Shown here piece by piece: positions 51,003 to 59,146 of a stretch of 64,000 nucleotides of DNA. Source of the stretch: Streptomyces ruber (GTDB lineage Bacteria; Actinomycetota; Actinomycetes; Streptomycetales; Streptomycetaceae); assembly GCF_014648075.1 (NCBI RefSeq), contig NZ_BMQK01000011.1, positions 62,001 to 126,000 on the forward strand. Reading direction: 5' to 3'. Numbering within the stretch: the stretch's first letter is position 1; the number at the start of each line of letters is the position of its first letter. The notes under the pieces were generated by a model. That model was not told where the DNA came from, ran no database searches, and worked only from the letters and a program-made list of their open reading frames with translations. The translations under genes and the position numbers were made by a program.

Positions 51003-51788
51003 GTGCGCATTGCCAGATTCTCCATCGACGGGAACGTCGCGTTCGGCGCGGTCGAGGGCGACAGGCCCGACGAACTCGTGCTCGACATCATCAAAGGCAT
51101 CCCCTTCGCGGAATACGAGCTCTCGGGCACGAAGGTCCCGCTGAGCAAGGTCCGGCTGCTGCCGCCCGTGCTCCCCAACAAGGTCGTGGCCTTCGGCCGC
51201 AACTACGCCGACCACGCCAAGGAGCTCGGCAACGAGGTGCCCGACGCCCCGTTCGCCTTCTTCAAGCCGTCCACCTCGGTGATCGGCCCCGGCGACGACA
51301 TCCAGTACCCGGCCTTCTCCGAGGAAGTGCACTACGAGGCCGAGCTGGCCGTGGTCATCGGCCGCATGTGCCGCGAGGTCCCGCGCGAGCGCGTCAAGGA
51401 CGTGATCTTCGGCTACACCTGCGCCAACGACGTCACCGCGCGCGACGTGCAGAAGCGCGAGAAGCAGTGGGCGCGGGCCAAGGGCTTCGACACCTCCTGC
51501 CCGCTCGGCCCCTGGGTGGAGACGGACCTCGACATCACGGCCGCGAGCGACCTCACGATCCAGTGCACGGTCAACGGCGCGCAGCGCCAGCTGGGCAGCA
51601 CCAGCCAGATGACGCACTCGATCGAGGACCTGATCGTCAACATCACCGAGGCCATGACGCTGCTCCCCGGCGACGTGGTCCTCACGGGCACCCCGGCAGG
51701 GGTCGGCCCCCTGGTCGTCGGCGACGAGGTCGCCGTCACCATCGAAGGCATCGGCACTCTCACCAACAAGGTAGTCAAGCGTGGCTAG
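51003..51788 (+). CDS. Fumarylacetoacetate hydrolase family protein
   Basis: A 261-residue FAH-fold enzyme, probably a 2-hydroxyhepta-2,4-diene-1,7-dioate isomerase, acylpyruvate hydrolase or oxaloacetate tautomerase-like activity. Metal-binding and active-site segments are visible: NYADHAKELGNEVPDAPFAF, FFKPSTSVIGPGDDI, the acidic ligands in HYEAELAVVIGR, the Asp in GYTCANDVTARDVQ and LTGTPAGVGPL near the C-terminus. The start is the GTG at 51003 (MRIARFSIDGNVAFGAVEGD) with a GGGGCGCAGGGA purine-rich tract upstream. Its 3' end overlaps gltX by 8 bp, so the two are translationally coupled. Confidence 0.88.
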   Translation: MRIARFSIDGNVAFGAVEGDRPDELVLDIIKGIPFAEYELSGTKVPLSKVRLLPPVLPNKVVAFGRNYADHAKELGNEVPDAPFAFFKPSTSVIGPGDDIQYPAFSEEVHYEAELAVVIGRMCREVPRERVKDVIFGYTCANDVTARDVQKREKQWARAKGFDTSCPLGPWVETDLDITAASDLTIQCTVNGAQRQLGSTSQMTHSIEDLIVNITEAMTLLPGDVVLTGTPAGVGPLVVGDEVAVTIEGIGTLTNKVVKRG

Positions 51789-53274
51789 CGCACCCGACGC
51801 ACCGAGCGTCCCTGTCCGCGTACGTTTCTGTCCCTCGCCCACCGGCAACCCCCACGTGGGCCTGGTCCGCACCGCCCTGTTCAACTGGGCGTTCGCCCGG
51901 CACCACCAGGGCACGCTGGTCTTCCGCATCGAGGACACCGACGCGGCCCGCGACTCGGAGGAGTCGTACGAGCAGCTCCTGGACTCGATGCGCTGGCTGG
52001 GCTTCGACTGGGACGAGGGCCCCGAGATCGGCGGCCCGCACGCCCCGTACCGCCAGTCGCAGCGCATGGACATCTACAAGGAGGTCGCGCAGAAGCTCCT
52101 GGACGCCGGCCACGCCTACCGCTGCTACTGCACCACCACGGAGCTGGAGGAGCGCCGCGAGGCCGCCCGCGCCGCGGGCAGGCCGTCCGGCTACGACGGC
52201 CACTGCCGCGAGCTGAGCGCCGAGCAGGTGGCGCAGTACGAGGCGGAGGGCCGCGAGCCGATCGTCCGCTTCCGGATGCCCGACGAGACGATCACCTTCA
52301 CGGACCTGGTCCGCGGCGAGATCACGTACACCCCGGAGAACGTCCCGGACTACGGCATCGTCCGCGCCAACGGCGCCCCGCTGTACACGCTGGTCAACCC
52401 CGTCGACGACGCCCTGATGGAGATCACCCACGTCCTGCGCGGCGAGGACCTGCTGTCCTCCACCCCGCGCCAGATCGCGCTCTACCGGGCGCTGATCGAG
52501 CTGGGCGTCGCCAAGGAGATCCCCGCCTTCGGTCACCTGCCGTACGTGATGGGCGAGGGCAACAAGAAGCTCTCCAAGCGCGACCCGCAGTCGTCCCTGA
52601 ACCTCTACCGCGAGCGCGGCTTCCTGCCCGAGGGCCTGCTCAACTACCTCTCCCTGCTGGGCTGGTCGCTCTCCGCGGACCGCGACGTCTTCACCGTCGA
52701 GGAGATGGTCGCGGCCTTCGACGTCGCGGACGTCAACCCGAACCCGGCCCGCTTCGACCTCAAGAAGGCCGAGGCGATCAACGCCGACCACATCCGCATG
52801 CTCGACGTGAAGGACTTCACCGAGCGCTGCCGGCCGTGGCTCCAGCAGCCGGTCGCCCCCTGGGCGCCGGAGGACTTCGACGAGACCAAGTGGCAGGCCA
52901 TCGCGCCGCACGCCCAGTCGCGCCTGAAGGTGCTCGCCGAGATCACGGACAACGTCGACTTCCTGTTCCTGCCGGAGCCGGTCTCCGACGAGGCGTCCTG
53001 GGCGAAGGCCATGAAGGAGGGCTCCGACGCCCTCCTCCGGACCGCCCGCGAGAAGCTGGACGCGGCCGACTGGAACTCCCCCGAGTCCCTGAAGGAGGCC
53101 GTCCTCGCGGCCGGCGAGGCCCACGGCCTGAAGCTCGGCAAGGCGCAGGCCCCGGTCCGCGTGGCGGTCACCGGCCGCACCGTCGGCCTGCCCCTCTTCG
53201 AGTCCCTGCAGATCCTCGGCAAGGAGGAGTCGCTGGCCCGCGTCGACGCGGCGCTGGCGAAGCTGACGGCGTGA
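51781..53274 (+). CDS. gltX: Glutamyl-tRNA synthetase (probably non-discriminating)
   Basis: A 497-residue class I synthetase. The HIGH-type motif is FCPSPTGNPHVGLVRTALFN and the KMSKS-type motif is NKKLSKRDPQSSLN. The C-terminal anticodon-binding region covers about 330-497. The gatB amidotransferase gene in the window implies that Gln-tRNA is made indirectly, so this enzyme should charge both tRNA-Glu and tRNA-Gln with glutamate. The GTG start lies inside the preceding gene's 3' end (8-bp overlap). Three tRNA-Glu(CUC) and two tRNA-Gln(CUG) genes, its own substrates, lie less than 1.5 kb downstream. Confidence 0.95.
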   Translation: MASAPDAPSVPVRVRFCPSPTGNPHVGLVRTALFNWAFARHHQGTLVFRIEDTDAARDSEESYEQLLDSMRWLGFDWDEGPEIGGPHAPYRQSQRMDIYKEVAQKLLDAGHAYRCYCTTTELEERREAARAAGRPSGYDGHCRELSAEQVAQYEAEGREPIVRFRMPDETITFTDLVRGEITYTPENVPDYGIVRANGAPLYTLVNPVDDALMEITHVLRGEDLLSSTPRQIALYRALIELGVAKEIPAFGHLPYVMGEGNKKLSKRDPQSSLNLYRERGFLPEGLLNYLSLLGWSLSADRDVFTVEEMVAAFDVADVNPNPARFDLKKAEAINADHIRMLDVKDFTERCRPWLQQPVAPWAPEDFDETKWQAIAPHAQSRLKVLAEITDNVDFLFLPEPVSDEASWAKAMKEGSDALLRTAREKLDAADWNSPESLKEAVLAAGEAHGLKLGKAQAPVRVAVTGRTVGLPLFESLQILGKEESLARVDAALAKLTA

Positions 53275-53296
53275 GCCCGGCCGCGTGAACACGCGC

Positions 53297-53337
53297 GCGT
53301 GAGGGGCGGCGGCCGCACCGGCCGCCGCCCCTCACGC
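53297..53337 (+). terminator. gltX terminator
   Basis: Bases 53297-53314 pair perfectly with 53320-53337 (18-bp stem, GCACC loop), 23 nt after the stop. Confidence 0.85.
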
Positions 53338-53379
53338 ATGTCCGCGGGTGATCACCGGACAGGCACCCGCCCCCCGCGT

Positions 53380-53385
53380 TACCGT
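53380..53385 (+). promoter_or_regulatory. -10 element of the HAD gene (leaderless)
   Basis: TACCGT lies 6 nt before the ATG at 53392. Confidence 0.5.
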
Positions 53386-53391
53386 CGGATC

Positions 53392-54126
53392 ATGGACATA
53401 CGGGCCGTGCTCTGGGACGTCGACGACACCCTCTTCGACTACACGACGGCCGACCGGGCCGGAATGCGCGGGCACCTGGCCGCCGAGGGCCTGCTCGACG
53501 GCTACGGCACCGTCGAGGAGGCCCTCGCGCGCTGGCGGCGGGTCACCGACGAGCAGTGGGCGCGGTTCGCCGCGCGGGAGACGACCTTCGAGGGGCAGCG
53601 GCGCGACCGGGTGCGGGTTTTCCTCGGCGAGCCGGCGCTGACCGACGCGGAGGCCGACGCCTGGTTCCAGCGGTACATCGGGCACTACGAGGGCGCCTGG
53701 GCGGTCTTCCCGGACGTCCTGCCCGTCCTGGAGGCCCTCGCCGGCAGCCACCGGCACGCCGTGCTCTCCAACAGCAGCCTCCTCGTCCAGGACCGCAAGC
53801 TGCGCGTCCTCGGCCTCCGCGACCGCTTCGAGGCCGTGCTGTGCGCCGCGGACATCGGTTTCTCCAAGCCGGACGCCCGGGCCTTCCACACCGCCTGCGA
53901 GGCGCTGGACCTGCCGCCGCACCAGGTCGCGTACGTGGGCGACCACCCGGAGATCGACGGCCGCGGGGCCGCCGGGGCCGGGCTGCTGTCGGTGTGGATC
54001 GACCGCACGGGCCCGTACGCGGCGGTCGATCCGCCCGTCGGCCCGCGCCGGATCACGTCGCTGGCCGAACTCCCGGCGATCCTTGGCGCGGATACTCGTT
54101 TTGGAGCCCCGTCCACCTTCGGGTAA
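53392..54126 (+). CDS. HAD-superfamily hydrolase
   Basis: A 244-residue haloacid-dehalogenase-type phosphatase. Motif I is VLWDVDDTLFDYT (nucleophile Asp near residue 9), motif II is AVLSNSS, motif III Lys is in GFSKPDARAFHTA, and motif IV is YVGDHPEIDGRGAAGAG. The helical C1 cap between motifs I and II suits small phosphorylated metabolites. The ATG at 53392 was chosen for its leaderless -10 element. The stop codon TAA (54124-54126) also forms the first three bases of the -10 box of the tRNA operon. Confidence 0.88.
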   Translation: MDIRAVLWDVDDTLFDYTTADRAGMRGHLAAEGLLDGYGTVEEALARWRRVTDEQWARFAARETTFEGQRRDRVRVFLGEPALTDAEADAWFQRYIGHYEGAWAVFPDVLPVLEALAGSHRHAVLSNSSLLVQDRKLRVLGLRDRFEAVLCAADIGFSKPDARAFHTACEALDLPPHQVAYVGDHPEIDGRGAAGAGLLSVWIDRTGPYAAVDPPVGPRRITSLAELPAILGADTRFGAPSTFG

Positions 54127-54129
54127 TGT
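54101..54129 (+). promoter_or_regulatory. Promoter of the Gln/Glu tRNA operon
   Basis: TTGGAG (54101-54106), a 17-bp spacer and TAATGT (54124-54129) match the principal sigma factor consensus well. The first tRNA starts about 85 nt beyond the predicted start point. The promoter lies within the 3' end of the HAD gene. Confidence 0.75.
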
Positions 54130-54219
54130 TCTTTCTGCGCCGCCGGGGAGCGGGCCGAGAGGCCGGGGAACCGGAAGCGCAAAACTAGAACATGATCCCC
54201 TCAGGGGCTTGCGTTCCAG

Positions 54220-54291
54220 TGGCCTATGGTGTAATTGGCAGCACGACTGATTCTGGTTCAGTTAGTCTTGGTTCGAGTCCAGGTAGGCCAG
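54220..54291 (+). tRNA. tRNA-Gln (anticodon CUG)
   Basis: A 72-nt cloverleaf: acceptor TGGCCTA (54220-54226)/TAGGCCA (54284-54290), discriminator G, anticodon stem ACTGA/TCAGT with loop TTCTGGT (CTG at 54253-54255), T-loop GGTTCGAGTCC. CCA is not encoded. Acceptor position 4:69 is C-G. Confidence 0.95.
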
Positions 54292-54346
54292 CTCGCAGAT
54301 GCTTCGCATCACGCATAGCATCTGCTCCCGCGGATCACATCCGCAA

Positions 54347-54419
54347 GCCCCCGTTGTGTAGCGGCCTAGCACGCCGCCCTCTCAAGGCGGTAGCGCCGGT
54401 TCGAATCCGGTCGGGGGTA
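54347..54419 (+). tRNA. tRNA-Glu (anticodon CUC), copy 1
   Basis: A 73-nt cloverleaf: acceptor GCCCCCG (54347-54353)/CGGGGGT (54412-54418) with a G-U first pair, discriminator A, anticodon stem CCGCC/GGCGG with loop CTCTCAA. CCA is not encoded. Confidence 0.95.
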
Positions 54420-54481
54420 CAGATCCTTCCCGCGAAGGCAGTCAGGGTAGCTCCCGCTGTCCTCGATGCAGGATCGCTAGG

Positions 54482-54554
54482 GCCCCCGTTGTGTAGCGGC
54501 CTAGCACGCCGCCCTCTCAAGGCGGTAGCGCCGGTTCGAATCCGGTCGGGGGTA
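54482..54554 (+). tRNA. tRNA-Glu (anticodon CUC), copy 2
   Basis: Identical in sequence to copy 1 over all 73 nt. Confidence 0.95.
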
Positions 54555-54574
54555 CTGACTGGTCTAAACCACAT

Positions 54575-54646
54575 TGGTCTATGGTGTAATTGGCAGCACG
54601 ACTGATTCTGGTTCAGTTAGTCTTGGTTCGAGTCCAGGTAGACCAG
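54575..54646 (+). tRNA. tRNA-Gln (anticodon CUG), second copy
   Basis: Same body as the first tRNA-Gln, but the acceptor is TGGTCTA (54575-54581)/TAGACCA (54639-54645). Position 4:69 is T-A in place of C-G, a compensatory pair change. Anticodon CTG at 54608-54610. Confidence 0.95.
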
Positions 54647-54674
54647 CTCGGATCTGCGGAAACGTAAGATCCAC

Positions 54675-54747
54675 GCCCCCGTTGTGTAGCGGCCTAGCAC
54701 GCCGCCCTCTCAAGGCGGTAGCGCCGGTTCGAATCCGGTCGGGGGTA
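54675..54747 (+). tRNA. tRNA-Glu (anticodon CUC), copy 3
   Basis: Identical to copies 1 and 2. Last gene of the cluster, 8 nt before the terminator stem. Confidence 0.95.
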
Positions 54748-54754
54748 CAGCAGA

Positions 54755-54788
54755 AGCGAAGGACCCTCCCTCGGGAGGGTCCTTCGCT
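54755..54788 (+). terminator. tRNA operon terminator
   Basis: AGCGAAGGACCCTCCC (54755-54770) and GGGAGGGTCCTTCGCT (54773-54788) form a perfect 16-bp stem directly after the last tRNA. Confidence 0.88.
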
Positions 54789-54922
54789 GCGTTCCCGGTC
54801 GTCTCCCCAGCCCCGTGCGTCGGGATTCGGCCCACCTGCGTCGGCGCCCTCACCCCCGCCGCCCCGGTGGGAACACTGGAACTGTCCGGTGATCCGACGA
54901 CGAGGCCGCGCGTGGGGGCTCT

Positions 54923-55408
54923 ATGAGGGACAAGCCGATCGAAGGGCGCATGACCGCCGCGAGCGAGGACCAGGTGGTGGTCTTCCTCATCGGGATGCGC
55001 GTCAACAGCTACACCGCCGTGCGCAGTTGGTGGCCGGTGGCGAAGGCCATGGGGCCGATGATCAGGGAGCTCGTGCGGGACGGGGGCAGCGGACTGCTCG
55101 GGCACAGGTTCCTGGTGGGCGGCCCGCGCGAGGTGTACCTGGTGCAGTACTGGGACTCGCACGAGAAGCTCCTCGCGTACGCGAGCGCGCGGGACGGCGA
55201 GCACCGTCCGGCCTGGGCCGCCTTCAACCGGCGGCTGCGCGCGGGAAGGGGCCGGGTCGGGTTCTGGCATGAGACGTACGTCGTACCGGCCGGCGCCTAC
55301 GAGTCGGTGTACGTGAACATGCCCGCGTCCGGCCTGGGCGCGGCCACCGGCGTCGTACCGGTGGGGCACCGCGGTGACCGCGCGGCCGACCGGCTGAGGA
55401 GGATGTGA
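54923..55408 (+). CDS. DUF4188 family protein (putative monooxygenase-like)
   Basis: A 161-residue protein with the pattern of DUF4188: VVVFLIGMRVNSYTAVRSWW, then RFLVGGPREVYLVQYWDSHE and GFWHETYVVPAGAYESVYVN and MPASGLGAATG. This fold is ferredoxin-like (Dabb/ABM-type) and members are sometimes called monooxygenases, but catalysis is unproven. The ATG at 54923 is the first in frame; a longer frame reading back to the tRNAs is not supported. It stands alone between the tRNA cluster and ndgR. Confidence 0.75.
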   Translation: MRDKPIEGRMTAASEDQVVVFLIGMRVNSYTAVRSWWPVAKAMGPMIRELVRDGGSGLLGHRFLVGGPREVYLVQYWDSHEKLLAYASARDGEHRPAWAAFNRRLRAGRGRVGFWHETYVVPAGAYESVYVNMPASGLGAATGVVPVGHRGDRAADRLRRM

Positions 55409-55489
55409 GCGCCGCCGGGGGAGGAGCCGCCGCGGCGTTGAGGCGGGCCCGTCCCCGGGGGACGCGGGTGACGTGGCATCCGGTCGGTG

Positions 55490-56206
55490 TCAGCCGGTGC
55501 GGCGCAGGGCCTCCGAGAGGCGGGCCGCGGCGTCGATGACCGCCTGGGCGTGCATCCGGCCGGGGTGGCGGGTCAGGCGCTCGATGGGGCCGGAGACCGA
55601 GACGGCGGCCACCACGCGGTTGGACGGTCCGCGCACCGGCGCGGACACCGAGGCGACGCCCGGCTCGCGCTCGCCGATGGACTGGGCCCAGCCCCGGCGC
55701 CGTACGCCCGACAGGGCCGTGGCCGTGAAGCGGGCGCCCTGGAGGCCGCGGTGCAGCCGCTCGGGCTCCTCCCAGGCCATCAGGATCTGCGCGGAGGAGC
55801 CCGCCTTCATCGTCAGCGTCGAGCCGACCGGGACCGTGTCCCGCAGACCCGAGAGCCGCTCCGCCGCGGCGACGCAGATGCGCATGTCGCCCTGGCGGCG
55901 GTAGAGCTGCGCGCTCTCGCCGGTCACGTCGCGGAGGTGGGTCAGCACCGGGCCCGCCGTGGCGAGCAGCCGGTCCTCACCCGCCGCCGCGGCCAGCTCG
56001 GCCAGCCGCGGGCCGAGGATGAAACGGCCCTGCATGTCGCGCGCCACCATGCGGTGGTGCTCCAGTGCCACGGCCAGCCGGTGGGCCGTGGGTCGTGCCA
56101 GTCCGGTGGCGCCGACCAGGCCCGCGAGGGTGGCCGGACCGGACTCCAGAGCGCTCAGGACAAGGGCTGCCTTGTCCAGAACGCCGACGCCGCTACTGTT
56201 GTCCAT
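55490..56206 (-). CDS. ndgR: IclR-family regulator NdgR
   Basis: A 238-residue IclR-type regulator. The N-terminal winged helix is SGVGVLDKAALVLSALESGP, then ATLAGLVGATGLARPTAHRL. The C-terminal effector domain carries GDMRICVAAAERLSGLRDTV and AGSSAQILMAWEEPERLHRG. The sequence and position next to leuCD fit NdgR of S. coelicolor, known to act on leuCD and on amino acid-dependent growth and antibiotic production. The ATG at 56206 begins MDNSSGVGVLDKAAL; a 37-codon upstream extension would cover the divergent operator and is rejected. Confidence 0.92.
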   Translation of the reverse strand: MDNSSGVGVLDKAALVLSALESGPATLAGLVGATGLARPTAHRLAVALEHHRMVARDMQGRFILGPRLAELAAAAGEDRLLATAGPVLTHLRDVTGESAQLYRRQGDMRICVAAAERLSGLRDTVPVGSTLTMKAGSSAQILMAWEEPERLHRGLQGARFTATALSGVRRRGWAQSIGEREPGVASVSAPVRGPSNRVVAAVSVSGPIERLTRHPGRMHAQAVIDAAARLSEALRRTG

Positions 56207-56220
56207 GCAACGATACTCGC

Positions 56221-56237
56221 GTCTCACTCTGTGAAAC
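56221..56237. promoter_or_regulatory. Probable NdgR operator in the ndgR-leuC region
   Basis: GTCTCAC (56221-56227)-TCT-GTGAAAC (56231-56237) is a 17-bp dyad with one mismatched pair. It lies 15 bp upstream of the ndgR start and 198 bp before leuC. Its length and symmetry fit an IclR-type site. Confidence 0.6.
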
Positions 56238-56434
56238 GCAAGTTCAATTTTCGGTGGAACACGCCACCCTGGAGAGCCACAGCGGCCCGCGAACCGGACG
56301 GGCCCGGCGGCACACACCCGTCAGACGGACGGCCGGACCGCGTACCGGGTCGGGCCCTTCCGCGGGAGACACGGGCGCCGCCACCCCCGATCTCTAGTTG
56401 GGCCGGCGCGGACAGGCCGGCCGGAGGGAAAGCG

Positions 56435-57865
56435 ATGGGTAGGACACTCGCGGAGAAGGTCTGGGACGACCATGTCGTCCGGCGCGCCGAGGGCGAGCCC
56501 GACCTCCTCTTCATCGATCTGCACCTCCTGCACGAGGTGACCAGCCCCCAGGCCTTCGACGGACTGCGCAAGAGCGGCAGGAAGGTGCGCCGGCTCGACC
56601 TCACCATCGCCACCGAGGACCACAACACCCCGACCCTCGACATCGACAAGCCCATCGCCGACCCGGTCTCCCGTGCCCAGCTGGAGACGCTGCGCAGGAA
56701 CTGCGCCGAGTTCGGGGTGCGTCTGCACCCGCTCGGTGACGTCGAGCAGGGCGTCGTGCACGTGGTCGGCCCCCAGCTGGGCCTGACCCAGCCCGGCACG
56801 ACGGTGGTCTGCGGCGACTCCCACACCTCCACGCACGGCGCGTTCGGCGCGCTGGCATTCGGCATCGGCACCTCGCAGGTCGAGCACGTGCTGGCCACCC
56901 AGACGCTGCCGATGGCCCGCCCGAAGACCATGGCCATCACCGTGGACGGCGAGCTGCCCGAGGGGGTGACCGCCAAGGACCTGATCCTGGCGATCATCGC
57001 GCGGATCGGCACCGGCGGCGGCCAGGGCTACATCCTGGAGTACCGCGGCCCGGCCATCGAGAAGCTCTCGATGGAGGCCCGCATGACCATCTGCAACATG
57101 TCCATCGAGGCCGGCGCCCGCGCGGGCATGATCGCCCCGGACGAGACCACCTTCGCCTACCTCAAGGACCGCCCGCACGCGCCCGAGGGCGCCGACTGGG
57201 ACGCGGCGGTCGCGTACTGGAAGACCCTGCGCACGGACGAGGACGCGGTCTTCGACGCCGAGGTCGTCATCGACGCGGCCGAGCTGTCGCCGTTCGTCAC
57301 CTGGGGCACCAACCCCGGTCAGGGCGCGCCCCTTTCGGCGTCGGTCCCCGACCCCGCCTCGTACGAGGACGCCTCGGAGCGCCTGGCCGCCGAGAACGCG
57401 CTGAAGTACATGGGCCTGGAGGCCGGGCAGCCGCTCCGGTCCATCGGCGTGGACACCGTCTTCGTGGGCTCGTGCACCAACGGCCGCATCGAGGACCTGC
57501 GCGCCGCGGCCTCGGTCCTGAAGAGCCGCAAAGTCGCCGACGGGGTACGGATGCTGGTCGTCCCCGGCTCCGCGCGGGTCGGTCTGCAGGCGGTCGAGGA
57601 GGGCCTGGACGTGGTCTTCAAGGAGGCCGGGGCCGAATGGCGGCACGCGGGCTGCTCCATGTGCCTGGGCATGAACCCCGACCAGCTCGCCCCCGGTGAG
57701 CGCTCCGCGTCCACCTCCAACCGCAACTTCGAGGGGCGGCAGGGCAAGGGCGGCCGTACCCACCTGGTCTCCCCGCAGGTCGCCGCCGCCACCGCCGTAC
57801 TGGGCCATCTGGCCTCCCCGGCCGACCTCGCCGACGCCGACACCCCTGCGCCCGCTGGAGTCTGA
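56435..57865 (+). CDS. leuC: 3-isopropylmalate dehydratase large subunit
   Basis: A 476-residue aconitase-family subunit that isomerises 2- to 3-isopropylmalate, and citramalate in the CimA route. The [4Fe-4S] cluster Cys residues are in VFVGSCTNGRIEDLRAA and AGCSMCLGMNPDQLAPGE. Other motifs: VCGDSHTSTHGAFGALAFGI and SVPDPASYED. GGAGGGAA lies 4 nt before the ATG. leuD follows after 6 bp. The divergent ndgR gene and its operator lie upstream; no leader peptide was found here. Confidence 0.96.
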   Translation: MGRTLAEKVWDDHVVRRAEGEPDLLFIDLHLLHEVTSPQAFDGLRKSGRKVRRLDLTIATEDHNTPTLDIDKPIADPVSRAQLETLRRNCAEFGVRLHPLGDVEQGVVHVVGPQLGLTQPGTTVVCGDSHTSTHGAFGALAFGIGTSQVEHVLATQTLPMARPKTMAITVDGELPEGVTAKDLILAIIARIGTGGGQGYILEYRGPAIEKLSMEARMTICNMSIEAGARAGMIAPDETTFAYLKDRPHAPEGADWDAAVAYWKTLRTDEDAVFDAEVVIDAAELSPFVTWGTNPGQGAPLSASVPDPASYEDASERLAAENALKYMGLEAGQPLRSIGVDTVFVGSCTNGRIEDLRAAASVLKSRKVADGVRMLVVPGSARVGLQAVEEGLDVVFKEAGAEWRHAGCSMCLGMNPDQLAPGERSASTSNRNFEGRQGKGGRTHLVSPQVAAATAVLGHLASPADLADADTPAPAGV

Positions 57866-57871
57866 TCAGTC

Positions 57872-58465
57872 ATGGAAGCATTCACCACGCACACCGGCCG
57901 GGCCGTCCCGCTGCGCCGCAGCAACGTCGACACCGACCAGATCATCCCCGCCCACTGGCTCAAGAAGGTGACCAGGGACGGCTTCGAGGACGGACTGTTC
58001 GAGGCCTGGCGCAAGGACCCCGAGTTCGTGCTCAACCGGCCCGAGCGGCAGGGCGCCACGGTGCTCGTCGCCGGACCCGACTTCGGCACCGGCTCCTCCC
58101 GTGAGCACGCCGTCTGGGCGCTGCAGAACTACGGCTTCAAGGCCGTCATCTCCTCCCGGTTCGCGGACATCTTCCGGGGCAACTCGCTCAAGAACGGCCT
58201 GCTCACGGTCGTTCTGGAGCAGCAGACGGTGGACGCCCTGTGGGAGCTCGTCGAGGCCGACCCCGAGGCCGAGGTGACCGTCGACCTGGAGAGCCGCGAG
58301 GTGCGCGCCGAGGGCGTCACCGCCTCCTTCGAGCTCGACGAGAACTCCCGCTGGCGGCTGCTGAACGGGCTCGACGACATCTCGATCACCCTGCGGAACG
58401 AGGACGACATCGTCGCCTACGAGGCCAAGCGGCCCTCCTACAAGCCGAGGACGCTCCCGGTCTGA
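57872..58465 (+). CDS. leuD: 3-isopropylmalate dehydratase small subunit
   Basis: A 197-residue swivel-domain subunit. Typical segments are VPLRRSNVDTDQIIPAHWLK, VLVAGPDFGTGSSREHAVWA and ISSRFADIFRGNSLKNGLL. It pairs with LeuC in the cytoplasm. It starts 6 bp after the leuC stop and is translationally coupled with it. Confidence 0.96.
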   Translation: MEAFTTHTGRAVPLRRSNVDTDQIIPAHWLKKVTRDGFEDGLFEAWRKDPEFVLNRPERQGATVLVAGPDFGTGSSREHAVWALQNYGFKAVISSRFADIFRGNSLKNGLLTVVLEQQTVDALWELVEADPEAEVTVDLESREVRAEGVTASFELDENSRWRLLNGLDDISITLRNEDDIVAYEAKRPSYKPRTLPV

Positions 58466-58777
58466 ACGAGGCCCGGACACGGCCCGGCGCCGCAGCCGGC
58501 GGGACATACCCGAAGGCCGCGGCGCAGGGATGATTTCCGGCCACCGCCGGACCCCTCTGTACCCCCAATCGTGGACGGTTGGGGGTACAGCCGTGTCTGC
58601 CCCCGGAAGCGGTGCGGAGGCGGTCGGCGGACCCGTCAACTGCGCTGGTTACACGGGTCATTGCCGGGGTATTCGACACCTGGTGCCACTGTGCACCGAG
58701 GTGCTGGAGCGACCCTTGGGAGACGGCAGTTGCCCCCTGCGCAGGCGACAACTCGCCCCAGATGGCACAATCTGTGC
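58466..58777. other. Spacer downstream of leuD with strong stem-loops
   Basis: This 312-bp spacer contains the stem CTGTACCCCCAA (58557-58568)/TTGGGGGTACAG (58579-58590), a second stem GACCCGT (58630-58636)/ACGGGTC (58653-58659), and CACAAT (58766-58771), 6 nt before the next ATG. The first stem is the likely leuCD terminator. No gene recognised. Confidence 0.55.
58557..58590 (+). terminator. leuCD terminator
   Basis: Perfect 12-bp stem with a 10-nt loop, about 90 nt after the leuD stop. No T-run. Confidence 0.6.
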
Positions 58778-59020
58778 ATGGAACACGACGGCCAACTCGA
58801 GCTCTATACGGCGGTCGCGGACCGACTCAAGGAAGCGCACTCGCGAGTGCGCGCATCGCAAGTCCCGGAGGGCGTACGTATGGCGCTGACCCGGAAGCTG
58901 CTGGTCATTACGGCCGCGGCCAAGCACGATCTCGCCGGTGCGGCAAGGCGTCTGGAGAGCTTCATGGCGGACCTGGACGAGGGGCGATTCCCCCGGGAGG
59001 GCCGCCGGGGAACTCCGTGA
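58778..59020 (+). CDS. Conserved small helical protein (80 aa)
   Basis: An 80-residue mostly helical protein: ELYTAVADRLKEAHSRVRAS, VPEGVRMALTRKLLVITAAA, LAGAARRLESFMADLDEG. It has no Cys, membrane segment or known motif. Third positions show strong GC bias. The ATG at 58778 has CACAAT 6 nt upstream, possibly a leaderless start. It sits 126 bp upstream of hupS. Function unknown. Confidence 0.65.
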   Translation: MEHDGQLELYTAVADRLKEAHSRVRASQVPEGVRMALTRKLLVITAAAKHDLAGAARRLESFMADLDEGRFPREGRRGTP

Positions 59021-59066
59021 CGGTTCGAGTCCGTTGCGGCACAAGGGTGATTAGCCCGTTTCGTGT

Positions 59067-59095
59067 TTGATTTGCGGTATATATCTGCCTAACGT
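59067..59095 (+). promoter_or_regulatory. hupS promoter
   Basis: TTGATT (59067-59072), a 17-bp spacer with TATATAT, and TAACGT (59090-59095). Unlike many genes here, the start point would leave a leader of about 45 nt containing GAAGGGGAAG. Confidence 0.65.
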
Positions 59096-59146
59096 GCGAA
59101 AAAGCTTGAACACATTCGTTCTGGCGATGTCTCCGAAGGGGAAGAC

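Noticed and set aside
54220..54747. tRNA cluster as an integration site of a mobile element
   Set aside because: There is no integrase, no excisionase and no duplicated tRNA 3' end with foreign DNA beyond it. The repeats are complete tRNA genes.
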